Shown here: piece after piece, positions 33,833 through 44,073 of the stretch | How positions within the stretch are numbered: the first letter of the stretch is position 1 | Layout of the letters: each line of letters begins with the position of its first letter | NCBI GenBank assembly: GCA_016271365.2 | Contig: CM057450.1 | Coordinates: 1,806,933,967 to 1,806,997,966 of the forward strand | Length of the DNA stretch: 64,000 bases | Direction of reading: 5' to 3' | Source: Neoceratodus forsteri | Taxonomy: Eukaryota > Chordata > Ceratodontiformes > Ceratodontidae | Notes under the pieces: model-generated | The model's database searches: none | What the model was told of the DNA's origin: nothing | The model's input: the letters and a program-made list of their open reading frames with translations, nothing else | Translations under genes and position numbers: made by a program

Positions 33833-34345
33833 TGTTCCCTATCCTGTCTTACAGCACAAGGCAAAGACATAAGGCTTTTAATGGGATAAGAACTCAGCTA
33901 CGTCAGCTTAAGTTACAACACCAGCTCCTGCTCCCAGCAAAATGATGCCTGCAGTGGAATGGTCAGTCGTATCTTTTTACTGATCCAAAAGATACTGAAA
34001 GACTGCTGCAGTGCATTAAATCTAAACTGGAGTTGCAGGAGTGAGCTGCAGACCCTTCAGATAGTGATTAAATTACTGCCTGGATTTAGCCGTAAGTGAT
34101 TTTTGGGTTGGACAGTGCTATGATTCCAACCATTTATTTTGCTAACTGATTATGCTATTTAATTCTACTACTACTTAGAAACATAGAATTTGACGGCAGA
34201 TAAGGACCGCATGGCCCACATAATCTGCCCATTTCCCTACCTAATGGATAAGCTGCAGATCCTAGTTAACCAACAGCCAAACTACTACTACTGAATGTAC
34301 TCCTCTAAATACAATGGGGGATCTATAGACCTGTAGGTCATTTTG
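33831..34345 (+). mobile_element. L1 ORF1-end fragment
   Basis: Nearly the same as 24255-24700: TTACAGCACAAGGCAAAGAC, CAACACCAGCTCCTGCTCCC, GTATCTTTTTACTGATCC and the following non-coding ATTAAATTACTGCCTGGA. It is interrupted at 34176-34281 by a short CR1 3' end with target duplications. Its left edge is shared with the truncated end of the CR1 at 31370-33832. Confidence 0.75.
34176..34281 (-). mobile_element. 106-bp CR1 3'-end insertion with target duplication
   Basis: GAAACATAGAATTTGACGGC and GGCCCACATAATCTGCCCAT are the complement of the CR1 3' tail. CTACTACTACT is found just before (34165-34175) and just after (34282-34292) the insert, and L1 sequence resumes afterwards. This is a severely 5'-truncated CR1 insertion. 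Confidence 0.75.
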
Positions 34346-34499
34346 GTAACAGGATAATTTCGGACCATACTTTACCTGATCCCCAGTTTGTTTCCTTGCC
34401 TGCATGCCTTGGCTGACTTTTTTAATGTTGCAGTAGTTAACTATGCTGCATGCATTTGCTGCTTTTATTAATGTTGAAGTAGTTAACTGGTACCCACCC
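34346..34499. other. Unassigned sequence with a short repeated motif
   Basis: TAATGTTGCAGTAGTTAACT (34424) recurs as TAATGTTGAAGTAGTTAACT (34469), a 45-bp tandem pair. No other assignment. Confidence 0.4.
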
Positions 34500-34990
34500 A
34501 TTTTGTAATGAATGGGGAGGTGTCATGCATTCTAGCCTTTGTAAGTGAACAGTATTTCTTGGAAAATGTATTTGTGTTTTCCTCCTGTGTATCTCTTTGT
34601 AAGCGTTATACTTGCAAAATAAAAAAAAAAATAAGTTAAAAAAAAGGCAAGACAATACCAGCACCACTCAAACTGTAGGCAGAAAAAAACTTTATTCAGA
34701 AATTCATTAGAAGCATACCATATCAAGCAGTGCAGGCAGTTCAAGATCTACGGGCCATAACAGATAGACCCCAACCAGTTTCACAACTCAGTGCTTAGTC
34801 ATGAGGATAATCCACACTATCACATGCCATCTTAAATAGACAGTTAAAGGGGGAGTGTATTAAAAAGAGGGATGTCAATATATACACATGTAACAGAGTG
34901 CTCAGTGCTGAATTCAGAATATCATAACAGCAGTAAATAGAAATATAAAACAAACACCCTTAATACCCAGTACTCAACTCCCTTAGTGAC
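34500..34990 (-). mobile_element. PLE terminal region with hammerhead-like core
   Basis: On the minus strand near 34801-34765 the sequence CTCATGACTAAGCAC-TGAG-TTGTGAAACTGG resembles the PLE hammerhead ribozyme core (CTGATGA, stem II, GAAAC) in degenerate form. Downstream AATAAAGTTTTTTTCTGCC (34700-34680) is a plausible 3' processing signal. No coding part is attached. The assignment rests on the hammerhead-like pattern and general PLE knowledge. Confidence 0.5.
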
Positions 34991-35785
34991 TTTTAAAAAC
35001 AGTAAAAACAGTAAACATCTATAAGCCCCCTCTAGAAATCATCACCAGCATAGTCCTACCCCGTGGTCAGCTACCCCACCTCAAATCGCACCTCTGTCTG
35101 CAGGACTGGTCCCCCATCTTCAAGGCACCAGATACTAATACTGCACTGGAGCAATTTATTCACATTTTCAATGAAGCCTGTAATAAATTTGCCCCCCTCA
35201 AAAAGCGTAAAGTTAAATCGCTCAATAACCCTTGGCTGTCAGGAGACCTCCTAAAAAAACTTAAATCCAGGGACCACCTCTGGGAACTGGCTAGAAACTC
35301 CGGTAAGTGACTCAACATCCAGAATTATAAACGGGTACGGAACAACTGCACCAAATCCATTCAGCAACAGAAATCTGACTACTATAAAAATGCTCTCACT
35401 AACTCCTGGGGAAATAAGAAGGATTTCTGGAAAAACATTAAAGATGTCACTGGGAAGCAGTCAAAATCTTCACCGAACATACTCAGCATAAACGGGCACA
35501 CTACACTCAACCCTAAAACTATTACAAACACTTTTAACATCACTTTCACTGACCTTAGCAGTGTTCTTCCCTCTGACTTCTTCCAAGATGCATCAACTCC
35601 CATCCACCCAACTCCTCCACCCACGCCTGTCACCCACCTTTCTACTTTAAAGCACTAAAGAAACATCAAGTCTGAAACTAAATTGCCAAAGCCATCAGCG
35701 AATCTAGAACAAGCAATGGCACACTTGACCTCAAGCTACTGGCCCTAATGCTTGATGAGGTACTTGGGCCCCTCACCAAGATCTT

Positions 35786-35824
<39 letters not shown>

Positions 35825-37645
35825 TTAGCCAATTCCCGGTCAAATGGAAAATGGCCACTGTTATCACGATTCACAAAAGTGGTGATAAGACTGACCATGC
35901 AAACTTCCACCCTATCACCATTCTGCCTCCCCTATCGAAGGCACTGGAACGTATAGTAGCGGACCAGCTTAACAAGCATCTGGAAAATTATAATATTCTC
36001 TGTAAACAGCAACATGGCTTTAGAAAAGGTCATAGTACATCCTCTGCCTTACTCAAATTCACTGGCTCCATTCACAGCTCCCTCAGCAGTGGACAACTAA
36101 CTGGTGCTATTTTCATTGAACTGACCAAAGCCTTCGCTACTGTCCACCACTCCCTCCTGCTGAGCCAACTAAAAAATGCTGGTCTCTCCAATGATTCCAT
36201 CTCTTGGTTCAAAAGCTATCTTGAAAACCACTCCCACCGTGTAAAAAATCGGGGATGTGCACTCTGATTCCAAACCTGTCCTCTCTGGAGTCCCCCAGGG
36301 TTTAATACTGGGCCCCCTACTCTTCAGCCTGTTCCTTAACACCGTACCGGACTCCTGCACTGAACATATCACCCTGTATGCAGATGATGCAGTAATCCTT
36401 GCTGCTCACCAGGACCCAAAGAAATTGCAAGAAAATCTCCAACTCAGCTTCTTCTCAGTTGAGAATTGGTTCACAAAACACAAACTGATCCTTAATCAAA
36501 TAAAAAAAACCAAGGCCGTGATCTTCAGCAGTTCCCATAATAAACATAAGCACCTCCAACTCTCCATTATCACCAGACAAGGTGCCGCACTGGAACAGGT
36601 CAGAAACTTTAAATACCTCGTGATCACCCTTGACCCTCACCTCTCCTATACTGCCCACATCGACCATGTCGCCAAAGCCGCTAACTCCCGGCTAGGCCTG
36701 CTATTCCGTCATAGGAAACACCTGACACCCGAAGCCCTCACTGTTGCTGTCCAGAGCTCCATCATTGATTGTGGCATTATCATTTACGGCTCTGCTACAA
36801 GCACCGCACTCAAACGTGTATCTACCGCCCTCAACAAGGCCTGTCGACTTGTCACTGGCTCCCAACACCTAACTCACACCTGTGACCTCTGTTCTCAAAC
36901 TGGATGCTTGAATCTTGCCAATCGAATAAAACACCAAACTTGTATTACCACTAAGAAACTCTTGCCCCCTGGAGTCTGTGCCCTCATACAACTGAGAAGC
37001 CACACCCACCATACCAGGGGATCGAAACCTCGACTTTTGCAAATCCCACATTGCTGCACAACTTAAGGCCAAAGATCCTTTGCTTACCGGGCCACTACTT
37101 GGTACAACCATCTTCCCAGTGACATCTCGTCCTCACTGCCGCTCAGCACTTTTAAGACTCGGCTCCACCTAATAGTCACTACCTCCAACCTCTGTGACCG
37201 TTGTGGCTAAACATGTCTTTTGGTTCTATAGCTGAAGATGCCCTTTTGGATCCACATCTACTCCTGCACTTTGCCAGCACCCCCCCTCCTATCTTCACCT
37301 CCCCCTGCTGGCCCATAACAAATGCCACCCGTCTGCACTACCTCTATTCTTACCCGCCTTCCACCTCTCCTCTCTCTGTTTCCCCCACCAACCTCCCCTT
37401 TTCTCCCATCCACTTAGTCTCCCTGATTTCACCCTCCTCCTTTCCTTTCCTTCCCCTCCCCAAAGTTTCACCATATTGTTCTTGTTTCCTCTAGAAGACT
37501 GTTTTTTTTTTTATTTTATAAACTGTTATCTTTGCTTATGTTTGTCTCAATTGTACTAATAACGTGGAAGCTTTGTAAAAGAGCCTCAGCTCAAAGGTAT
37601 TTGTAATCCTAGATCAAACAAATAAATAAATAAAAATTAATGCAG
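34991..37645 (+). mobile_element. LINE (CR1/L2 type), 5'-truncated
   Basis: Begins at the end of EN (LPRGQLPHLKSHLCLQDWSP, 35060). The linker FAPLKKRKVKSLNNPWLSGD (35190) follows. RT has FPVKWKMATVITIHKSGDK (35836), QQHGFRKGHSTSSALLKF (36009), FIELTKAFATVHHSLLL (36112, with DLSKAFD altered), SGVPQGLILGPLLFSLFLN (36285) and LYADDAVILA (36375). The C-terminal part has LSYTAHIDHVAKAANSRLGL (36640) and IIDCGIIIYGSAT (36763). The frame shifts near 35640, 35790 and 36255. The 3' UTR is pyrimidine-rich and ends in AAATA repeats (37617-37640). YADD is intact, but the frame is not. Confidence 0.8.
35789..35820. repeat. (TC)n microsatellite inside LINE RT region
   Basis: About 16 TC dinucleotides sit in the finger region of the RT, giving a Ser-Leu run in one frame. 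It probably expanded after insertion. Confidence 0.95.
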
Positions 37646-37656
37646 CAGATAATTAG

Positions 37657-37922
37657 CATACCTCTCAACTGTCCCTGATTTTGCCTCAGAATTTTCTGCT
37701 GTCCCTTATAAAATTTGTGTTTTTGTGACAGAATATTGAGGATTAAAAGCACACAATCATGTCAAGCATTAAAGTTACAGGCTTCTTCTTCTTCAGAAAA
37801 TGCATCTTAACACAAATCAATTATTCTGTCAGCTTTCTAAGTAAATAGCACCAGTTTTTAAGATGTGTTCCTGATTGTGGGTCTTTGTCCCTGATTTATG
37901 AGGCAAGAGGTTGAGAGGTATA
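37657..37922. mobile_element. hAT-like MITE with perfect 8-bp target duplication
   Basis: The termini CATACCTCTCAAC (37657) and GTTGAGAGGTATA (ending 37922) are inverted with one mismatch. ATAATTAG lies immediately outside both ends (37649-37656 and 37923-37930). An 8-bp duplication and short TIRs fit a non-autonomous hAT element. The subterminal TGTCCCTGATTT (37670) recurs near 37888. It is 266 bp with no coding capacity. Confidence 0.8.
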
Positions 37923-37930
37923 ATAATTAG

Positions 37931-38499
37931 TACTAGATTATATGGCAAGTCCCATAATGCTGTATCACAATCATAATTCTCAGTGCATAGGAATTTCCTT
38001 CTTGTGCCTTAGCTGGAATAAGATACACAGACAGTAAGGAAGTGTACCAGTTGTAGAACTGATTGTAACTGCTAAAAAGAACTAGTTAGAGCAAGCATGA
38101 CCTATATCATTCATTTTTCTTTATACATGACAACAATTCAGTTCTATCATTTAAACCTGTGGGCTTCATAGCACCCAGCGTGAAGATCCAAAATGATTCT
38201 CTCTGTTTAAGTCTATTATCCAGATCTCCTCCCATCAGTCACAGTATTACTCTTTCAGCCCCGCAGAACTTAAAACTGTGTCCAAATTTGCCAACCACCC
38301 TGCAATGATTGGCTAATGCAGTCCCTATATCATTAGCTATTATTGAACGCAGATGTTCTCCTATACGTGCCTTAAATTGCCTCGTGGTCTTACCAACAGA
38401 AAAAGCCCCACAATCACATGTAACAAGATATACCAAGTATTCTGTATTGCAATTAAAGAAACCTCTGATATCAAAACTCTTGGTACTGTTACATATTGT
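37931..38499 (-). pseudogene. PLE C-terminus: GIY-YIG endonuclease and 3' end
   Basis: The minus strand reads VTTICNSTKSFDIRGFFNCN, EYLVYLVTCDCG, FSVGKTTRQFKARIGEHLRS and, in the following frame, LMGGDLDNRLKQRESFWIFT. These are the GIY-YIG nuclease of Penelope-like elements: the VYL strand, SVGKT, the Arg of KARIGEH and the Glu of RESFW. The frame shifts near 38240. The upstream part of the same element lies at 43859-44840; the LINE at 38500-43858 separates them and leaves a 7-bp target duplication. Confidence 0.8.
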
Positions 38500-39290
38500 A
38501 GTTACCTCCACTACAACGGACTGGGGGCGGGAGGGCGACTTGCTCAATCGGGCCCCCCCCCCACAAAGCAACTGGACGAATTGTGCCCCGTCAAGGCGCT
38601 GGCAGCTGTCCCAGCCGGGCGGACCTCCCGTGGACCTACGGCATGCGGATCCAGTGAATTCGCCGATAGTTCAGGCGGAGAGCCACAGGGGTCCATTCTC
38701 GCCGTTCTTTGTTTCATTTTGGGGCGCTTGCTGCAGGACTCAGCTTATTGGTCGCCAGCGTAGCAGCAGAGCCTTTAAAAGGCTTCCCCATCACTTCAGC
38801 GAGTCTCCACTATACGGACTGGGGGCGGGAGGGCGACTTGCTCAATCGGGGCCCCACAAAGCAACTGGACTGAATTGTGCCCCCGTCGGCGCGGCAGCTG
38901 TCCCAGCCGAGCGGACCTCCCGCGGACCTACGGCATGCGGATCCAGTGAATTCGCCGATAGTTCAGGCGGAGAGCCACAGGGGTCCATTCTTGCCGTTCT
39001 TTGTTTCATTTTGGCGCGCTTGCTGCAGGACTCAGCTTATTGGTCGCCGGCGTTGCAGCAGAGCCTTTAAAAGGCTTCCCCATCACTTCAGCGAGTCTCC
39101 ACTACAACGGACTGGGGGCGGGAGGGCGACTTGCTCAATCGGGCCCCCCCCCACAAAGCAACTGGACGACCTGTGCCCGCCGAGGCGCCGTAGTTGTCCC
39201 AGCCGGGCGGATCTCCCGCTGGACTCACGGCATGGATCCAGTGAATTACCGATAGTTCAGGCGGAGAGCCACAGGGGTCCATTCTCTGAA
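38500..39290 (+). promoter_or_regulatory. Tandem promoter-like monomers of the LINE, 293-298 bp period
   Basis: CTGGGGGCGGGAGGGCGACT starts at 38521, 38819 and 39112; the third unit ends near 39285. Each unit has a GC box (GGGGGCGGGA) and a GATAGTTCAGGCGGAGAGCC block. The first two also have a TATA-like GCCTTTAAAAGGCTTCCCC at their ends. The units are GC-rich, unlike the rest of the window. By analogy with monomer-based LINE promoters I infer transcription starts downstream of these. The first unit starts at the target duplication. Confidence 0.65.
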
Positions 39291-40257
39291 TTTCCGCCCA
39301 CCCACCCGGAGTTAGTGGTGAATCTTATACGCTGATTTGGGCTGGAGCCCTGCTCATCTATTGTCATCCTCCAATTATCATCCCAAGGCTCATCACCCTA
39401 GGAGGAGCTCCCTGGTGACACTTGCAGTCTGGCTTGCCCCTAAAAACTACGACCTGCAGGATTAAGCTGTTGCCAAATGGGTGACAGCCTCCCTCCCCAA
39501 CTGTTCCTGCCGCTTTCTCCACTGAGTGCCCCTCCCTCCTCTGGGGCAGAGTCTTTAATACTAGCTGGTGCCTAAACTAGTGTAAGACTGCCACCCTGGG
39601 CACTCGCCTTTGACCCTGACACTTATGACTCCTGTTCTACCTAGTTAATCTCTGCGACCTCTGCAAACAGGAGCCTCACAGAACTGGCTGTAAGCACCGC
39701 TAGACTACTGTAACGTGTAAAAAAAAAAAAGTGATTACGCAGCTTTACTCTTCTAGCCAACTGGTTTTCGGCTTGCTCATAATTAACCATATGCAATATG
39801 ACTGCATAGATTATTAATAATAGGCAATGTGATTGATCAGTTTACAGCTAATCACTAAGTAGCCAACATTCAGCTCTCCCTCTGAGTCTGACAGGGATCT
39901 TTGCATTATTACTTGTCTCATTGGGCTACTCTAACTGTATCTCTGGAATAACCTGCTTTTGCTGACTCCTCTCTTAGATAATTTGTGCAAAATAACAGCT
40001 GATTAGACAGGGAACCCTAATCCCAAAGGTAGCGAGCCGCACTTGCCCAACACATCTAGACTGGAGGCTGAACCTGCTCTGAAACCCTTAGCTGAAGCTG
40101 CCGTACACACCTATAATTGGAGAGAGAGAGACCAGTTCCAGGACCCACTAGGTTACGCTCCCGTGACCCATGCGGGTGGCCCTGAAAAGCTTTAAGATGA
40201 ACCCTGGCAATTGGAACAAGGGGATCCTCTTGGCTACAATCTATATTCTGGCCCAAC
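39291..40257 (+). other. LINE leader between promoter repeats and ORF
   Basis: No large frame. Contains an A-rich run at 39719-39730 and several short upstream ATGs. It is part of the same element. Confidence 0.5.
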
Positions 40258-41703
40258 TTGGGACTGACTGGCTCATTATTAGCAGGGTACAACTGCCCCT
40301 CATGCCCGAGAGGGGGGTCGGAACCCATACGCATGCCACTACAGATGCCCTCTACCAGGAGCAATATCCTTCTCCTAGTGGCGTATGAATTCTATAGGAA
40401 AGGGATCCTCTATCAATCCTTTCTCCTTACCTGGAGTTTAACCCCATTTCCATCTATACTGGTTATACCTCCTCTAACCCTCACTCTTCGGCGCTTGCTA
40501 GCAGAGCTGTTGCTACTGGCAGGAGACATCCAGCCTAACCCAGGCCCTGGGACACCTAATGTCTCTATTTCTTCCCCATCAGATAAGACCTGGGATGCTG
40601 CCAAGGGCTTGAGGCTGGTTCACATGAACATCTGCAGCCTGAGACCAAAGATCCACGAAGTCCAAGCATGGCTAGCTGTCTACAAACCGGACATACTAGC
40701 AGTCTCGGAGACCTGGTTAAAGCCCCACATTCTGGACTATGAGGTAGCTGCCGGTGGATACACCTTCTACAGAAAGGAGAGACCCTCGAGAAGAGGGGGT
40801 GGGGTTCTGATATATGTAAGGGACACAATTACATCCTCCCTCGTTAGTATGCCACAAGGCCTAACCCCGGACATAGAAGCAATCCTAATACGGCTCACCC
40901 TAGGAGGGGCTAAGCACCTCACAATAGGCTGCGCTTACAGCCCCCCTGCTAATGCGCTGGGTTCTCTAGTTGCCCTCCTGAAGAACCCAGCAGTAGAATC
41001 TGCTTCAGAGGTCATCCTACTGGGGGACTTCAACCTAAACTGGGCCCTTGAGGCGAAATCTGCCATCAATGGTATACTAAACGACTGCTACCTCACCCAA
41101 GTCATCTCCCTACCAACCAGAATGAACCATGTAACAGGAAGGCATACCACAATCGACTGGGTCCTGGCTTCTTCCCCCAACAATGTAAAAATGGCAGGGA
41201 CCTTGGCTGATGCCTTGAGTGACCACTCACCTGTATTTGCCATCTGGAAGAATGGTACGAACAAAGTCCCGCCCAGGATCATCTCCTATCGGGACTACTC
41301 TAACTTCCTCCCTGACCAATTCATTCGGTACTTAAATGGTATCGACTGGAGCAAAATAAGACAACTACCTAGTCTGGAAGATGCAGCTAAATTTTTCCAG
41401 ACATCCCTCTCCAGAATTATGGACCTCTTAGCTCCTTTGAAAACCCACAGAGTAAAGGGAAGCTGCTACAAGTGGATCTTGCCTCCTCTAAAAGCCCTGA
41501 TGTCCACCCGGGACAAGGCCTGGAAAAAGTACAGGAAATCAAAGCTACCGGGGGACCTAGCTGGCTACAGGGCCCTAAGAAACCAATGTAAAAAGGACAT
41601 AAAGCTAGCTAAAAAAGCCTATATCACCAACCTTAAAAAACTAGCCTTAGGCAATCCTAGAACTTTTCTGGATGCATTAATGAACTCCTCAAAGGGGCAT
41701 TAA
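40258..41703 (+). CDS. LINE ORF: hydrophobic N-terminus, 2A-like motif, endonuclease
   Basis: An open frame of 481 codons. Residues about 38-88 are hydrophobic (ILVIPPLTLTLRRLLAELLL). Residues 90-97 are DIQPNPGP, close to the 2A consensus D[VI]ExNPGP with Glu replaced by Gln. The endonuclease follows: LVHMNICSLRPKIHEVQAWL (near 121), LAVSETWLKPHI (148), GGGVLIYVRDT (181), VILLGDFNLNW (251) and ALSDHSPVFAIWK (320). A basic linker (KDIKLAKKAYITNLKKLA) leads to a stop at 41701-41703, after which the RT continues as broken frames. The endonuclease nicks target DNA. 2A-like motifs are known at this place in some APE-type LINEs. The first Met used is uncertain; an upstream short frame begins at 40170. 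Confidence 0.75.
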   Translation: MGLTGSLLAGYNCPSCPRGGSEPIRMPLQMPSTRSNILLLVAYEFYRKGILYQSFLLTWSLTPFPSILVIPPLTLTLRRLLAELLLLAGDIQPNPGPGTPNVSISSPSDKTWDAAKGLRLVHMNICSLRPKIHEVQAWLAVYKPDILAVSETWLKPHILDYEVAAGGYTFYRKERPSRRGGGVLIYVRDTITSSLVSMPQGLTPDIEAILIRLTLGGAKHLTIGCAYSPPANALGSLVALLKNPAVESASEVILLGDFNLNWALEAKSAINGILNDCYLTQVISLPTRMNHVTGRHTTIDWVLASSPNNVKMAGTLADALSDHSPVFAIWKNGTNKVPPRIISYRDYSNFLPDQFIRYLNGIDWSKIRQLPSLEDAAKFFQTSLSRIMDLLAPLKTHRVKGSCYKWILPPLKALMSTRDKAWKKYRKSKLPGDLAGYRALRNQCKKDIKLAKKAYITNLKKLALGNPRTFLDALMNSSKGH

Positions 41704-43421
41704 AACTACACCTAGCCCAATCTTGGCTAATGGGCAACTAGTCTATGAGGGATCTCTCATCGCTGAGACCCTTAACAGTTACTTTCTAACCTGGATGCAT
41801 ACAACCAGGGACCCCTAACAGGAGGAGTGAGATGGCTGCACAACAGCCCTGGACCTTGACCGCTCACGCACCTGAGGCTGGTCAGGAAAGGAGTGTTTTA
41901 CCACTTCTTTAAATCCTTACAATCGAGAGGATCTGAGGGTCTGACGGATCCAAACCAGAATCCTCAAGGAGGGAGCCTCAGCTCTAGCTAAACCCCTAAC
42001 CTGGCTGATCAACCGGTCCATAATGGAGGGGTCTGTACCCAAGCTTTGGAAACAGGCTCTGGTGATTCCCATACACAAGGGAGGATCAGCAGAGCCCATT
42101 GAGAACTACAGGCCTATCTCTTTGTTGTGTGCCACAGCAAAAGTACAGGAGAAGCTAGTCTACTCCCAACTCCGTGACTACCTAGAAATCCACCGGGCAA
42201 TCTCACCATCGCAGCACGGGTTCAGGGCCAAGCATGGGACGGACACTGCGCTAACTAAATTCTCTACAGAAGTACTGAGCAATAATGACAGAGAGGTCAG
42301 CACAGGGCGGTCTTCATTGACCTATCTAAAGAGCTTTCGACTTGGTAAATCACAACCTCCTTCTTCAAAGATGCGCTCTCTTGGCCTTGACACCCTCACT
42401 GGAATGGTTCAAGAGTTATCTCTCTGGAGCGCACAGAGAGGTTAAGTGGGAGGATAAAGTCTCCAAGCTAGCCCCACTCAAGAAAGAGGTACCCCAAGGG
42501 TCAATCCTTGGCCCCTTCTCACCCCACACTGTACACAAATGATCTGCATAAACACTGCCGGGGTGCAGCGCCATCCAGTACGCGGATGATGCAGTCATTT
42601 ATAGAGCTTCTAACTTACCAGAGTTGCAGACAGCCCTCCAAGAAGACATCCATCAGATGGAGGACTGGCTCACTCTAAACAAAATGGTTTTAAACACCAA
42701 CAAAACAAAGGTAATGCTCTTTGGCCTAGATCCCTGGGAGAACAGAGGTCACATCCTTCAACTCCAGTCCGGGGTGCAAAACTTGAGGTGGTCACCTACA
42801 CCAAATACCTTGGCCTTACTCCTGGACCAAGGCCTCACACTAAAAAATCATAGATCAAATCACCAAAGCCATCCATGGGAAACTTGGCATCCTTTATAGA
42901 CTAAAGGACCAGATCATCCGGAAGCTAGGGTAGCCATTGCCACTAGTGTACTCCTCCCAAAACTCACATACGCTGCCCCGATCTCCAGGGCGTGGCCGTG
43001 ATGGAGTTAGGAAGGCTGCAGACCTTGTACAATAAGATAGTCCGCTATGCCACCATGTCTTACCGAGGACTCACCACTGTGAGGCCCAATCCAGGCTCAG
43101 GTGGCCGCCTCTGGATGCCTCGCCTCCTACCCAACCCTCTGCCTTACATTCAAGCTACTGGGTCCTTGACCCCCCCCCAGCCTGGATGGGCTCGTCAGGG
43201 TGAAACCCAACCCACGGTGCCTGCGCTCATCAGGCCAAACTCTCCTCGCGGTTCCCAGGTATAGGACTAAAGCCGGGTCTAGGTCCTTTGCGTACACAGC
43301 CCCTTCCACTTGGAACAACCTCCCCTTGGAGGTACGGGAGGCTGAGACCGTTACCAGCTTCCGGACGAAGCTTAAGGGACACCTGCTCAACAGGAGCATA
43401 TGTCTTTGCTACAGTACCTGA
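41704..43421 (+). pseudogene. RT and C-terminal domain of the same LINE, frameshifted
   Basis: Right after the ORF stop, ANGQLVYEGSLIAETLNSYF continues the chain. RT motifs follow: VPKLWKQALVIPIHKGGSAE (42034), ENYRPISLLCATAKV (42102), QHGFRAKHGTDTALTKF (42212), EVPQGSILGPF (42486) and QYADDAVIYRA (42578-42610). The C-terminal SFAYTAPSTWNNLPLEVREA lies at 43286-43345. The palm box is intact, but frame changes near 42290, 42340, 42530 and 42850 and the stop at 41701 break the protein. Confidence 0.75.
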
Positions 43422-43858
43422 CCACATACTGCCACCTGGGTAGCTCAATAGACCCTCCCTACCTCCATCCTGGCAGTATAACAGTCCTCCCCTCTCTGAC
43501 GGGGTGCACTTATGTCCCAAATCTATCCCCCTTCAACTTGTCCACGAGCAGTTAACCTTAGGTCTTTAGCTGCTGCTCACTATTCCAGAGCACTTTTAAT
43601 CTAATCAATAATTAGTGATGTTTAATGTTTAATGGTCTCATTATTTGTAAATTCTATGTCCTTACAGCCTGCATGTCTTCCACTACCTGCTGCCCGTAAA
43701 CATATGTATTCTTACTGTTAAAAACTACTCAATCTCCTGACTGTACTGATCTGTTACCTGTATGTTTGTTGTTTCACCCGGGTCGCCCCTGAAAAAGGGA
43801 CCTTTAGGGGCCCAGCGGGCCTACCCGGTCATCAAAATTCAATAAATAAATAAATAAA

Positions 43859-44036
43859 ATATTGTGAATGTGCTAGTTCTCAGGATTGAGGGACATAATT
43901 TACAATTCCCACTGGAAAATTGCCATTTGGAAGAGGTGGCAATTAATTGTCTTGGGAGGTACTAGATCTGTCCCCCCTGTAATAACTGTGCACAAGTCTA
44001 TCCCTCAAATTTTGACCACAGTTGTAGACCATCCTT

Positions 44037-44073
<37 letters not shown>

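Larger units (their letters stand above)
38500..43858 (+). mobile_element. Full-length LINE with tandem 5' repeats, nested in a PLE
   Basis: The element begins at about 38500 with two to three promoter-like repeats. It continues through a leader, an ORF with a 2A-like motif and endonuclease (40258-41703), a broken RT (to about 43421) and a 3' UTR ending CCCGGTCATCAAAATTCAAT plus AAATA repeats (43827-43858). ATATTGT precedes it (38493-38499) and follows it (43859-43865), matching a 7-bp target duplication, and the PLE reading continues across. It is a CR1/L2-type LINE. It is among the youngest insertions here because nothing interrupts it. Confidence 0.8.

Noticed and set aside
38309..39335. 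Long plus-strand frames (up to 253 codons) over the GC-rich repeats
   Set aside because: They arise because the repeat unit lacks stops in some frames and repeats itself. The frame enters antisense PLE sequence on the left.
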